This document shows, one piece after another, positions 1 through 7,446 of a DNA stretch of 15,236 nt. The stretch covers positions 1-15,236 of the forward strand of contig CAMBHX010000030.1 in NCBI GenBank assembly GCA_945867285.1, written 5' to 3'. A program made the translations under genes and the position numbers. A model generated the notes under the pieces. That model saw only the letters and a list, made by a program, of their open reading frames with translations, ran no database searches and was not told where the DNA came from. This DNA comes from Sulfuricurvum sp. IAE1. Its GTDB lineage: Bacteria > Campylobacterota > Campylobacteria > Campylobacterales > Sulfurimonadaceae. Every line of letters begins with the position of its first letter. Within the stretch, counting starts at the first letter, position 1.

Positions 1-266
1 GCATCATGACACAAAGCAGCACGAATACCGCTAAAACGATTGGCTGCCATACTCATTCCAATGCCTGAACCGCAAATAAGTATACCATGAGACTCTAAAT
101 CTCTCAAAACACTCTCACAGACTTTGATGGCAAAATCAGGATAGTCAACACGATCATCAGAATATGGTCCTAGATCAATAACCTCATGCCCTTTGGTGCG
201 TAATAATTCAACGGTAAAGTTTTTCATGTCCAATCCTGCATGATCCGTTGCGATGTAAAATTTCAT
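1..266 (-). CDS. rpiB: Ribose-5-phosphate isomerase B (partial, 3' end outside window)
   Basis: Interconverts ribulose 5-phosphate and ribose 5-phosphate in the cytoplasmic non-oxidative pentose phosphate pathway. I translated this region by hand. The first 88 residues begin MKFYIATDHAG and carry RpiB hallmarks: the Asp-His pair at residues 8-9, the Cys65-Gly-Ser-Gly-Ile-Gly active-site loop, and the AANRFSGIRAA stretch after it. RpiB proteins are usually about 150 residues, so roughly the last 40% lies beyond position 1. The ATG at 264-266 is preceded by an AAGGA ribosome binding site that overlaps the stop codon of the upstream protease gene, so the two genes are nearly contiguous. It is the last visible gene of the folD-lepB-protease-rpiB operon. 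Related allose-6-phosphate isomerases share the fold, but this housekeeping context favours RpiB. Confidence 0.93.
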   Translation of the reverse strand, partial: MKFYIATDHAGLDMKNFTVELLRTKGHEVIDLGPYSDDRVDYPDFAIKVCESVLRDLESHGILICGSGIGMSMAANRFSGIRAALCHD

Positions 267-270
267 AGTA

Positions 271-960
271 TTATCCTTGTGTAAGTAAGAGTTCTAATAT
301 TGTTTGTGTTGGCCATACCAACAATGGTATTTTAAGTGGTGTGATTAGTATAATAATAATAACAATCATCCCATAAGGTTCTGCTTTGGCCAAAAAGTGT
401 GCGATTTTGTAAATTTTAAATTTTAAACTCAAGTAACTGACAAAATGTGCCCCATCAAAACCCGGAATAGGGAGGAGATTTAGCACCGCTAAAACCACAT
501 TGATAAGTACCATCTTGAGGACAAAAATAAATCCGAAGATATAATACAATGAATCTTCAGTTGTAGGTTCATGTAATGTTGTCAATAGTATAGAAAAAAC
601 AGTTGCCAAGAAAAGATTATAGGCAATCCCTCCAAGTGCTACTTGCATTGCCCCATTATAGCCACCATTTCGAATGACGGTTTGCATATTGACGGGGACC
701 GGTTTCGCCCATCCAAACAAAAAACCGCTCGCAGCTCCTAAAAGCATTGGGATAAAGTACGTCATTAATGGGACAAGAATAGAACCAAAAAGATCAATAT
801 GAACGATGGGGTTGATGCTTAAACGCCCAGAGTTTTTGGCAGTCATATCTCCGTATTTATAGGCAATCCATCCGTGCATAATTTCATGACCGATGATAGC
901 GACAAGAAGTGCCGCAATAGCAGCACCGATTTCGAGAAGTTTAATAGAGTCGAACGTCAT
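271..960 (-). CDS. Site-2 protease family (peptidase M50) membrane metalloprotease
   Basis: A 229-residue polytopic membrane protein of the M50 zinc protease family, which cleaves substrates within the membrane. The zinc motif HEIMH lies at residues 25-29 at the end of the first hydrophobic segment. The second family motif, NLLPIPGFDGAH, lies near residue 165 and supplies the third ligand (Asp). Several other hydrophobic segments are visible, and the protein is short like the minimal bacterial S2P group, with no PDZ domain. I chose the ATG at 958-960; a GTG at 993 would add 11 residues and deepen the overlap with lepB. With the ATG start the gene overlaps the lepB 3' end by 20 bases, so translation is probably coupled. 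Its substrate is unknown. Placement beside signal peptidase I suggests a role in envelope protein processing, which is inference. Confidence 0.9.
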   Translation of the reverse strand: MTFDSIKLLEIGAAIAALLVAIIGHEIMHGWIAYKYGDMTAKNSGRLSINPIVHIDLFGSILVPLMTYFIPMLLGAASGFLFGWAKPVPVNMQTVIRNGGYNGAMQVALGGIAYNLFLATVFSILLTTLHEPTTEDSLYYIFGFIFVLKMVLINVVLAVLNLLPIPGFDGAHFVSYLSLKFKIYKIAHFLAKAEPYGMIVIIIILITPLKIPLLVWPTQTILELLLTQG

Positions 961-1759
961 TGGCGTCTTCGATGATGCGTTGGTCCTGTGCACGTTTTAA
1001 AATGTCACCTTGTTCCAAGTCTGTAGGTGTTTTACCGATACGATCCCACCGAATTTTGTAATCATCGTCAACACTAAAATAAACAAACCATGGCGTCCCT
1101 TCAATAAGACCATACGGTACAGAACCCCAAAAACGGCTATCGTTAGAGTGGTCACGGTTATCACCCATCATGAAATATTCTCCCTCAGGGACAACAATAT
1201 GCTGTGTATTAAATATCTCTGGAGGGAAAATGCCATTATCAATAATATTATTATCATGATGAATCCCCTCATGTTCAATCGTGTAGGGGTCTTCTACCCA
1301 CAGTTTCCCATCAATCTCTTTGAGAGAATAGCCAGCAAATGCTTTTTTGGTATAGTCATTTCCCTCTTTCGGATGAAGATAAAGGATTTTATCCAGTACA
1401 AATAATTCATCACCCGGTAGTGCAACACAACGTTTGACATAGTGCATTTTAGTATCATTAGGATAGCGGAAGATGACAATATCACCACGTTTTGGTGTGT
1501 CACCGTCGAAGATATGCCCATCGGTACCAGGCACTAGGGGAATTTCAAGAAATGGGATATGGGGTGTTGAAATACCATAGGCAAATTTTTTGGCAAAGAG
1601 ATGATCACCGATGAGTAACGAATCTTTCATCGAGCCACTAGGGATTTTGAACGCCTGTGCAATAAAAAAGATGACAAAAAGGACAATGATAACCGTCCCT
1701 GTCCAAGAGTTGGAAAAACGGTACGCGCTTCCTAGACCATTAAGTATTTTTGCTTTCAT
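941..1759 (-). CDS. lepB: Signal peptidase I
   Basis: Removes signal peptides from Sec- and Tat-exported preproteins at the outer face of the inner membrane. The 272-residue protein has one transmembrane segment at about residues 21-36, then the box B motif PSGSM with the nucleophile Ser43. The general base is Lys109 in YVKRCVALPGDE, and the late family motif GDNRDHSNDSRFWG is intact, so the Ser-Lys dyad is complete. The length is normal for the family. The start codon overlaps the folD stop codon in an ATGA junction, with GAGG a few bases upstream inside folD, implying translational coupling. The 3' end overlaps the M50 protease gene. The folD-lepB pairing is familiar from Campylobacterota genomes. 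Confidence 0.96.
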   Translation of the reverse strand: MKAKILNGLGSAYRFSNSWTGTVIIVLFVIFFIAQAFKIPSGSMKDSLLIGDHLFAKKFAYGISTPHIPFLEIPLVPGTDGHIFDGDTPKRGDIVIFRYPNDTKMHYVKRCVALPGDELFVLDKILYLHPKEGNDYTKKAFAGYSLKEIDGKLWVEDPYTIEHEGIHHDNNIIDNGIFPPEIFNTQHIVVPEGEYFMMGDNRDHSNDSRFWGSVPYGLIEGTPWFVYFSVDDDYKIRWDRIGKTPTDLEQGDILKRAQDQRIIEDANDVRLY

Positions 1760-2613
1760 TGAGCCTCATTTGCGTGATTTTTTGCCGCTTTTAGCGTATT
1801 TGAGAGAAGCATTGAGATAGTCATAGGACCTACTCCTCCTGGAACAGGTGTGATATAGGAGGTTTTAGGTGCTACAGCATCATAATCCACATCCCCAACC
1901 AATCTTCCATCATCAGTTCGGTTAATCCCGATGTCAATGACAATTGCGTCGTCTTTTACCATATCTTCACGGATGAGATTGATTACGCCCGCACCCACGA
2001 GCAAAATATCAGCTTGCAGGGTGTGTGCTTTTAAATCTTTGGTAAAAATATGGGTAACAGTTACAGTAGCATTAGCATTGAGCAATAGTGCTGCCATTGG
2101 TTTTCCAACAATATTGGAAGCTCCGACAATAACGGCATCTTTCCCTTTTGGATCGATGTTATATTCTGCCAATAACTCCATAACACCCAACGGTGTACAA
2201 GGGACAAATCCGTCCAGTCCTGTCGTTAAACGCCCGACATTAAAGGGGTGAAACCCATCAACATCTTTGCTGGGAGTTACCACTTCGAGGATTTTAGTGG
2301 TATCTATATGGTTAGGCAGTGGGAGCTGTATTAAAATACCATCAATATTGGGATTGTCGTTCATCATCGTAATTGTTTTGATGATTGCATCTTGAGAAAT
2401 ATCATCGGGCATTTCATGAGTGACGGAGTAAAATCCAGCACGATCACACGCCTTTTTCTTCATCCCGACATAGGCTTGACTAGCGGGATCATGACCCACG
2501 AGGATAACAGCCAGTCCTGGAACCCGTCCTGTTGTTTGTTTGAAGAGTTTTGCCTCGTACGAGACATTTTCTTCGATTTTTTTGGCGAGTGCTTTTCCAT
2601 CTAATATTTGCAT
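1756..2613 (-). CDS. folD: Bifunctional methylenetetrahydrofolate dehydrogenase / methenyltetrahydrofolate cyclohydrolase
   Basis: Oxidises 5,10-methylene-THF to methenyl-THF with NADP+ and hydrolyses it to 10-formyl-THF, feeding purine and formyl-methionine synthesis in the cytoplasm. The 285-residue protein has the usual length. Visible motifs are the YVGMKKKACDRAG segment near residue 50 with its catalytic Tyr and Lys, QLPLPNHID near residue 100, the dinucleotide-binding GASNIVGKP near residue 165, and the C-terminal PVPGGVGPMT signature. The start is an ATG preceded by AGGTG. It is the promoter-proximal gene of the minus-strand operon and overlaps lepB by four bases. The gap to the divergent cytochrome gene is only 51 bases, so the two promoters must share it. 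Confidence 0.97.
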   Translation of the reverse strand: MQILDGKALAKKIEENVSYEAKLFKQTTGRVPGLAVILVGHDPASQAYVGMKKKACDRAGFYSVTHEMPDDISQDAIIKTITMMNDNPNIDGILIQLPLPNHIDTTKILEVVTPSKDVDGFHPFNVGRLTTGLDGFVPCTPLGVMELLAEYNIDPKGKDAVIVGASNIVGKPMAALLLNANATVTVTHIFTKDLKAHTLQADILLVGAGVINLIREDMVKDDAIVIDIGINRTDDGRLVGDVDYDAVAPKTSYITPVPGGVGPMTISMLLSNTLKAAKNHANEAQ

Positions 2614-2664
2614 TTAACACCTGTGAAATTGTTTTAGGATATGATACCGTTTAATAACTAACAA

Positions 2665-3048
2665 ATGCTTTATAGGATGATCAAGTTGCGGATATTATGG
2701 ATTCTTTTGGTGGCTTTAGAACTTTTTGGCGCCACGTCGTTTATAACCAAAGAAGAGTATGCAGCCTCGCTGTATCACAATCCCAGAGGCATTGGATGTC
2801 ATTTGTGTCATGGTGAGTCAGGTGAAGGGAAGAAGATAGCTACTTATCATCATAAAGGTGAGAAAAAAGTGTTTGCTGGATCAGTGATTAATAAAATTCC
2901 TTTTAATCAATTTTACCATCATGTTAATAGTCAAATTGATGGAATGCCACGCTATTATTTGACCGATACGGAAATTCAGACCCTTTTCTACTATCTCCAC
3001 CGTGAGGAATTAAAGCGTGTTGCTACAGAATATTCAAAGACTAAATGA
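2665..3048 (+). CDS. Small exported monoheme c-type cytochrome
   Basis: A 127-residue protein with a hydrophobic N-terminal leader (about residues 5-23, ending near FGATSF) and one CHLCH heme attachment motif at residues 45-49, followed by GESGEGK as in class I cytochromes c. A later GMP motif in QIDGMPRYYL is a plausible site for the axial Met ligand. It is therefore expected to be a periplasmic or membrane-anchored electron carrier; its redox partner is not evident. The start is uncertain: the ATG at 2665 lacks a clear ribosome binding site and a second ATG lies 12 bases downstream. The 3' end overlaps the next gene by 32 bases. It is divergent from folD. Confidence 0.85.
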   Translation: MLYRMIKLRILWILLVALELFGATSFITKEEYAASLYHNPRGIGCHLCHGESGEGKKIATYHHKGEKKVFAGSVINKIPFNQFYHHVNSQIDGMPRYYLTDTEIQTLFYYLHREELKRVATEYSKTK

Positions 3049-3955
3049 GCTGCTTGAAGCCAATGATCTTGAGGCGTTAAAAACTTTAGCTCTCCCTGTT
3101 GAACGTACTCAAAATCGTTCTCTATCTTTTAAAAGTGCTATGATGCTCTCGTGCCAAAATATCAAACATCTCTCTAAAATTCCAACATTGCCATCACAGT
3201 GTATTATGCTTAACCTTGAAGATGGGGTGAGTCCATCTCAAAAACCTTATGCACTTGTTTTATGCGCTATTGCACTTTCTGCCAATGCAATATGTGATAA
3301 AAAACTTGTTGTTCGTGTCAATGCATTGGATGAAGGTGGTGTCCAAGAAATAGTATACCTCAATGATTTTAAACCCGATGCGATTCGCATTCCCAAGATC
3401 AAAACAGTCCAAGAGGTGCATAGAGCGTTAGAGCTTATTGACGAGAGCATCGAAGTACATCTCTCTGTTGAGACCAAAGAGGCGTGGTTGGCACTGAGTC
3501 ACCTTGCGATTTCACCTCGCATTAAAGCTTATTATTTAGGAATATTGGATTTGTTCGCTGATTTAGGACTCTCCCAAGAGTTGTGGAAACCTGACAATCC
3601 GATGGCCGGTTATATGCTCTCTCATTTTCTGATAACGACAAGCTCTTGCGGAGTCAAGCCTGTTTCGTTTGTTTATCAAGAGCATCAAAATAGTGAAGGT
3701 CTACTTCAATGGCTTGCTTTGGAAAAAAGGATCGGATTGAATTCAAAAGGATGTGTCTCCCCTGTTCAATCACAGTTGATTGATGAAGTATTTGGAGTCA
3801 ATGTTACAGAAATTCAAAAAGCTCATGATATTGTGAGACTTTTTGAAGACAATTATGCCAAAGGAAGCAGTGGGTTTGTCCATGAGCGCTATGGCTTTAT
3901 TGATGAACCAATTTATAAGGGTGCATTAGCAGTTTTAAAAAACTTAATAATTTAA
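3017..3955 (+). CDS. HpcH/HpaI aldolase / citrate lyase beta (CitE-like) family protein
   Basis: A 312-residue TIM-barrel lyase of the CitE/HpcH superfamily, whose members cleave or form C-C bonds of CoA thioesters or keto acids using a divalent metal. Supporting motifs are MLNLEDGVSPSQK near residue 65 (the CitE LED...K pattern), VVRVNALDEGG near 100 with the conserved Arg, LSVETKEAW near 150 (metal-ligand Glu region), and LGILDLFADLG near 180. No citrate lyase alpha or gamma subunit is nearby, so it is a stand-alone CitE-like enzyme and the substrate is unknown. The start is a GTG inside the cytochrome gene; GAGGA eight bases upstream supports it. The stop codon lies inside the 3' end of the convergent tonB gene. 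Confidence 0.82.
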   Translation: MLLQNIQRLNELLEANDLEALKTLALPVERTQNRSLSFKSAMMLSCQNIKHLSKIPTLPSQCIMLNLEDGVSPSQKPYALVLCAIALSANAICDKKLVVRVNALDEGGVQEIVYLNDFKPDAIRIPKIKTVQEVHRALELIDESIEVHLSVETKEAWLALSHLAISPRIKAYYLGILDLFADLGLSQELWKPDNPMAGYMLSHFLITTSSCGVKPVSFVYQEHQNSEGLLQWLALEKRIGLNSKGCVSPVQSQLIDEVFGVNVTEIQKAHDIVRLFEDNYAKGSSGFVHERYGFIDEPIYKGALAVLKNLII

Positions 3956-4822
3956 ATTGTACCAAACCCGATATCGTATGTAGGTTTTTTGCTCAGGGCG
4001 TGGATAATCTTTGTAAGCGATCTCAATTGTCTCTTGTGTTGTGTCATCAAGAATTGCATATTGACTGTTTTTTAGTAGTTTCATCCCTGATATGCTTCCA
4101 TCAGGATGGAGATAAAACTCTACCATATTGATATCGTTAGCACGTAGATTATCTGGGATTCTTGAGCGCCCATAACGGTTTAGGACCCCTTGTGTGATAC
4201 GACGCATTGCTTCGTGATTGTCCAATATATATTTTTGTTCCCCCTCGGAGAGCTCTCCAAACTTGTCTCCATAGAGTTTTTGTACGGAATCGGTTGACTT
4301 AATGGTACTTTGCAGTGATTTTTTAGGTGATTCATCAGCCGTAGAGAGGCTGTCATAGAGGCTGAATTCTTTTTTTGGTTGAGGTTTTCTCTCTATAGTC
4401 GCTACTTCTTTAGCTACGTGGCGTTCAAATGCTTTTTTAGGCTCTTGAGGGACTGGAGGAGTTATTGGTTTTGGTGCTACTTGCGAAATTGGAGTTGTTT
4501 TCGATTGTTTCGGCTGTTCATTAGGCTTTGCTACGCTCTTCATTTTAGCGCTAGGAGTCGGAGTCTTTAGTTGTTCGCCTTTGGGCATGGATGGAATTTT
4601 CTGAGGTTTTGGAATAGTATTTTTGACTAATGCTTCTGTTGGTACCTGTGGGTGCTCTTTGAGAGAGAGTTTAAAGCGCTGCTCAGAGGGTTTTTCATCT
4701 TTTGGCACCACTGGTACTGGAGAGATACGTTCGATAAAAAGCAATAACAATGCAATAATTACGTGCACTAAAAGTGCAATTATAAATCCGTAAAAAGAAA
4801 AAGAACTATTGTTTCGTCGCAT
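3944..4822 (-). CDS. tonB: TonB energy-transducing protein
   Basis: Couples the inner-membrane proton motive force, via ExbB/ExbD, to outer-membrane TonB-dependent receptors. The 292-residue protein has the standard layout: short cytoplasmic MRRNNSS start, one transmembrane helix at about residues 8-30, a long Pro/Lys-rich periplasmic spacer (about 35-150), and a C-terminal TonB domain (about 205-292) with VEFYLHPDGSISGMKLLKNS and a closing RYRVWYNL strand. I chose the ATG at 4820-4822; an in-frame TTG three codons upstream is possible. No exbB/exbD or receptor gene is in the window. Its last 12 bases overlap the convergent CitE-like gene, leaving no room for an ordinary terminator between them. 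Confidence 0.88.
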   Translation of the reverse strand: MRRNNSSFSFYGFIIALLVHVIIALLLLFIERISPVPVVPKDEKPSEQRFKLSLKEHPQVPTEALVKNTIPKPQKIPSMPKGEQLKTPTPSAKMKSVAKPNEQPKQSKTTPISQVAPKPITPPVPQEPKKAFERHVAKEVATIERKPQPKKEFSLYDSLSTADESPKKSLQSTIKSTDSVQKLYGDKFGELSEGEQKYILDNHEAMRRITQGVLNRYGRSRIPDNLRANDINMVEFYLHPDGSISGMKLLKNSQYAILDDTTQETIEIAYKDYPRPEQKTYIRYRVWYNLNY

Positions 4823-4855
4823 AAAATCCAAATTTATCTATCATTTTTTGTTGAG

Positions 4856-4861
4856 ATTATA
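4856..4861 (-). promoter_or_regulatory. Candidate -10 element for tonB
   Basis: On the minus strand this reads TATAAT, a perfect -10 hexamer 33 bases upstream of the tonB ATG. No good -35 hexamer is visible at the usual spacing, which is common in Campylobacterota sigma70 promoters. Confidence 0.4.
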
Positions 4862-4866
4862 ACTTA

Positions 4867-4895
4867 TTGCTGGTTAATGGCAGTGTGGATATAAT
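4867..4895 (+). promoter_or_regulatory. Candidate sigma70 promoter of hemL
   Basis: TTGCTG (4867-4872), a 17-base spacer and a perfect TATAAT (4890-4895). The -10 box ends 28 bases before the hemL start. It is divergent from the candidate tonB promoter, with which it shares this short gap. Confidence 0.55.
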
Positions 4896-4923
4896 GCGGT
4901 TTTGATTTTTAAGGAATAATAGT

Positions 4924-6210
4924 ATGAATACACAGCACTCTCAAGAAGCATTTATCCAAGCTCAAGAACTCATCCCTGGGGGTGTCAATTCGCCTGTCCG
5001 TGCCTTTAAAAGCGTTGGAGGTACTCCACTGTTTATAGCACGAGGTGAGGGTGGCTATTTAGTTGATATTGATGATAATAAATATGTTGATTATGTTCAA
5101 AGCTGGGGACCATTGATTTTTGGTCATCGTGATGAGTCGATCGAGAACGCGGTTATTGATGCAGTGAAACATGGTCTTAGTTTTGGTGCTCCGACACTTG
5201 CAGAGAGTGAGTTGGCGCAATTGATTATCTCCATTTACGATTCGATTGAAAAAATCCGGTTTGTGAGTAGCGGGACAGAAGCGGTTATGAGTGCTATTCG
5301 TCTAGCTCGTGGATTTACGGGGCGTGATGATATTGTTAAATTTACAGGGTGTTATCATGGACATAGTGATGCCCTTTTGGTACAAGCAGGTTCTGGAGCA
5401 GCGACATTTGGTACACCAAGCTCTCCTGGAGTGCCGGCTGATTTTACCAAGCATACCTTGTTGGCTGAATATAACAATATCGAAAGTGTACGACAATGTT
5501 TTACTGACAGCCAGGGGGTAGCATGTGTTATTATTGAACCTATTGCTGGAAATATGGGATTGGTTCCAGCGGATAAAGAGTTTTTAGCACAATTGCGTAC
5601 GCTTTGTGATGAACATGGCGCACTATTGATTTTTGATGAGGTGATGAGTGGTTTTCGTGCCTGTTTGCATGGGGCTGAATCTATCACAGGGACAACCCCT
5701 GATTTGGTCACTTTGGGCAAAGTTATTGGCGGTGGGATGCCAGTGGGTGCTTTTGGCGGACGTCGGGATATTATGGCTATGCTCTCACCGGAAGGTGGAG
5801 TGTATCAAGCAGGAACACTCAGTGGTAATCCAGTAGCCATGGCAGCAGGGCTTGCCTCAGTGTCAAAACTGCGCAACAATCCAAAACTTTTTGGAGTTTT
5901 AGAGACTAGAGCCAAACGTTTGATGCAAGGTTTTGCTGATGCAGCAAAAGCACATAATATAGGACTGCAAACGGATGTTCGTGGAACGATGTTTGGTTTT
6001 TTCTTTAGCGATGATGAAGTTCATAATTTTGCTAATGCACTCAAAAGCGATACGGCACGATTCGCTAAATTTCATGCTGCGATGCTCGATGCCGGGTTTT
6101 ATTTTGCGTGTTCGCAGTTTGAGACAGGATTTATTTCTACGGCGACCACAGACACTATGATAGAAGAAACGATAGCAGCAGCCCAAAAGATTTTTGCGGC
6201 AAAGGATTAA
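4924..6210 (+). CDS. hemL: Glutamate-1-semialdehyde 2,1-aminomutase
   Basis: A PLP enzyme converting glutamate-1-semialdehyde to 5-aminolevulinate, the second step of the C5 route to heme. The 428-residue length is typical. Visible features are ELIPGGVNSPVRAF near the N-terminus, the SSGTEA phosphate-binding region (115-120), GCYHGHSD near 142, Asp238 in LLIFDEVMSGFR, and the PLP-binding Lys266 in TLGKVIGGGMPVGAFGG. AAGGAA eight bases before the ATG is a good ribosome binding site. It is the first gene of a plus-strand operon with the DUF695-RraB gene, which starts two bases after its stop. Its base composition is more GC-rich than the AT-rich right end of the window. Confidence 0.97.
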   Translation: MNTQHSQEAFIQAQELIPGGVNSPVRAFKSVGGTPLFIARGEGGYLVDIDDNKYVDYVQSWGPLIFGHRDESIENAVIDAVKHGLSFGAPTLAESELAQLIISIYDSIEKIRFVSSGTEAVMSAIRLARGFTGRDDIVKFTGCYHGHSDALLVQAGSGAATFGTPSSPGVPADFTKHTLLAEYNNIESVRQCFTDSQGVACVIIEPIAGNMGLVPADKEFLAQLRTLCDEHGALLIFDEVMSGFRACLHGAESITGTTPDLVTLGKVIGGGMPVGAFGGRRDIMAMLSPEGGVYQAGTLSGNPVAMAAGLASVSKLRNNPKLFGVLETRAKRLMQGFADAAKAHNIGLQTDVRGTMFGFFFSDDEVHNFANALKSDTARFAKFHAAMLDAGFYFACSQFETGFISTATTDTMIEETIAAAQKIFAAKD

Positions 6211-6211
6211 G

Positions 6212-6931
6212 ATGATCGAATTTTATGAAACACACGAGTGTGAAGGGCAAATAGCTCGTATTGAAGTCGACTTATCTCTGATAGATAATGCGCCTGATGA
6301 GATGCGCCCATGGATGCTATGGCTATTTGTCCAAGTCCCTGATGGTACGGATAAAGCATTTGTTGCATTTCGTGATGATCTAATCGTTGCTTTGTCATCG
6401 CAAATTGATGCAGTATATGCGGGCACGATTACTCAAGAGGGATGGAGTGAGCTCTATTTTTATGCGGATACCTCCAAAAAGTTTGAGAATATCATCACCA
6501 CTGTTTTGAACCGACACACACCTTATGCAAGCGAGCGTGGATCGGCTAGAGATGGAAAGTGGGAAATGTATTTAGAACGATTATATCCTCAAAGCTTTGA
6601 CCTCATTGGTATCCAAAATCGTGATACCATTTCTGCATTGTTAGATGCAGGTGATGACTTGGGCGTAGAGCGTGAAGTAGAACATTATCTCTTTTTTCAG
6701 ACTCCAACAGCACTTGAACGTATGATGGGGATTCTGGCACAGCAAGGTTATGTTCTCAAAGAGCTTTTGAGTGATGAGGATGGTGAATATGCTCACGGTG
6801 CATCATTGGTAAAAGTTCATGCTGCCACCCCTGAAATAATCGAAGAAATTACCGCCACACTGTTTGAACAGGTTTTGCAAGAACATGGAATATATGAGGG
6901 ATGGAGTACAGTAATGGGTGAAAATAATTAA
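6212..6931 (+). CDS. DUF695 - RraB (RNase E inhibitor B-like) domain fusion protein
   Basis: A 239-residue soluble, acidic protein with no signal peptide. Residues ~1-130 resemble DUF695, with the WLFVQVPDGTD strand and the TQEGWSELYFYADT motif. Residues ~140-239 resemble the RraB family: a LDAGDDLGVEREVEHYLFF opening, a central helix, and the EGWSTV close that corresponds to the YDGWGT end of RraB. In enteric bacteria RraB binds and inhibits RNase E; whether this fusion binds any RNase is unknown. The ATG at 6212 has AAAGGA five bases upstream, inside the end of hemL. An in-frame TTG at 6194 is a less likely start. It sits between hemL and dgkA in one operon. Family assignment is by eye and would need a profile search. 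Confidence 0.75.
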   Translation: MIEFYETHECEGQIARIEVDLSLIDNAPDEMRPWMLWLFVQVPDGTDKAFVAFRDDLIVALSSQIDAVYAGTITQEGWSELYFYADTSKKFENIITTVLNRHTPYASERGSARDGKWEMYLERLYPQSFDLIGIQNRDTISALLDAGDDLGVEREVEHYLFFQTPTALERMMGILAQQGYVLKELLSDEDGEYAHGASLVKVHAATPEIIEEITATLFEQVLQEHGIYEGWSTVMGENN

Positions 6932-6932
6932 T

Positions 6933-7304
6933 ATGGCACTCAACAAACCAACTAAACATACACTTTTTCGTAATACTCGTTTTGCTCTCAATGGTCTAGT
7001 TGAGGTAACCCTCAATGAGCGTTCTTTTCGACTCCAATTGGTTCTATTTGTGGTTGCTTCTATTACAGCGTGGAGTCTGCCTGTGAGTTATGTTCATCAT
7101 GCAATTCTCTTTGGTATATTGTTTCTTCCTGTGATGGCAGAAATCATTAATAGCGCTATTGAGCGCGGAGTAGATTTAGTCACATTTGAACATCATGAAT
7201 TAGCCAAAAGGGCCAAAGATGCAGGATCTGCGCTGGTTTTTGTATCTTTGTTTACAACAAGTGTTATTTGGGGATTGACTCTTTACAGCGCATTTTGCTT
7301 GTAA
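6933..7304 (+). CDS. dgkA: Diacylglycerol kinase (prokaryotic DgkA type)
   Basis: An integral membrane kinase phosphorylating diacylglycerol to phosphatidic acid, recycling lipid released by envelope glycan synthesis. The 123-residue length matches the family, and three hydrophobic segments are visible. Conserved blocks are NERSFRLQ near residue 27 (counterpart of NEAAFRQE), the active-site helix PVMAEIINSAIERGVDLV (about 69-86) with the key Glu, Asn and Glu, and HELAKRAKDAGSALV near 92. I chose the ATG two bases after the preceding stop codon; an in-frame GTG at 6918 would add five residues and overlap the upstream gene. Probably the last gene of the hemL operon. Confidence 0.94.
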   Translation: MALNKPTKHTLFRNTRFALNGLVEVTLNERSFRLQLVLFVVASITAWSLPVSYVHHAILFGILFLPVMAEIINSAIERGVDLVTFEHHELAKRAKDAGSALVFVSLFTTSVIWGLTLYSAFCL

Positions 7305-7327
7305 CAGTTTCGTAAGAGACTTTATCT

Positions 7328-7333
7328 TATAAT
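7328..7333 (+). promoter_or_regulatory. Candidate -10 element upstream of the carboxynorspermidine synthase leader
   Basis: Perfect TATAAT 146 bases before the start codon at 7474, without a good -35 match at normal spacing. If used, the transcript would carry a leader of about 130 bases containing all three stem-loops that follow. Confidence 0.35.
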
Positions 7334-7363
7334 TTCATTCTTGTAAAAAAAGTTTCTAATTCT

Positions 7364-7381
7364 CCAAAACATTAGTTTTGG
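7364..7381 (+). repeat. Leader stem-loop 1
   Basis: CCAAAAC, loop ATTA, GTTTTGG: a perfect 7-bp inverted repeat with a 4-base loop. It is the first of three consecutive hairpins between dgkA and the carboxynorspermidine synthase gene. Confidence 0.6.
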
Positions 7382-7399
7382 TAGCTTTAGGGGATTTAA

Positions 7400-7415
7400 A
7401 AGGACTTTAGTCCTT
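7400..7415 (+). repeat. Leader stem-loop 2
   Basis: AAGGAC, loop TTTA, GTCCTT: a perfect 6-bp inverted repeat with a 4-base loop, one base before the third hairpin. Too short and without a T-run for a terminator. Confidence 0.55.
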
Positions 7416-7416
7416 G

Positions 7417-7446
7417 ACACTAAAACGGATGTATTCGTTTTAGTGT
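7417..7446 (+). terminator. Leader stem-loop 3 (terminator, attenuator or regulatory hairpin)
   Basis: The arms ACACTAAAACG (7417-7427) and CGTTTTAGTGT (7436-7446) are perfectly complementary over 11 bp. A G-U and an A-U pair can extend the stem to 13 bp around a UGUA loop. TTTAATATTAA follows, a weak U-tract. It could terminate the hemL-dgkA operon or attenuate transcription into the downstream gene, whose start is 27 bases away. Its A-tract (7422-7426) can also pair with GTTTT of stem-loop 1 (7375-7379). Confidence 0.4.

Noticed and set aside
1010..1405. A 131-codon plus-strand ORF opposite lepB
   Set aside because: Shadow of the strongly supported lepB frame, with no motif of its own.
5355..5720. 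A 121-codon minus-strand ORF inside hemL
   Set aside because: It lies fully within the well-conserved hemL coding frame and has no recognisable motif; an antisense shadow.
7414..7419. Perfect TTGACA as a possible -35 box
   Set aside because: No -10-like hexamer at 15-19 bases downstream; the bases are part of hairpins 2 and 3.
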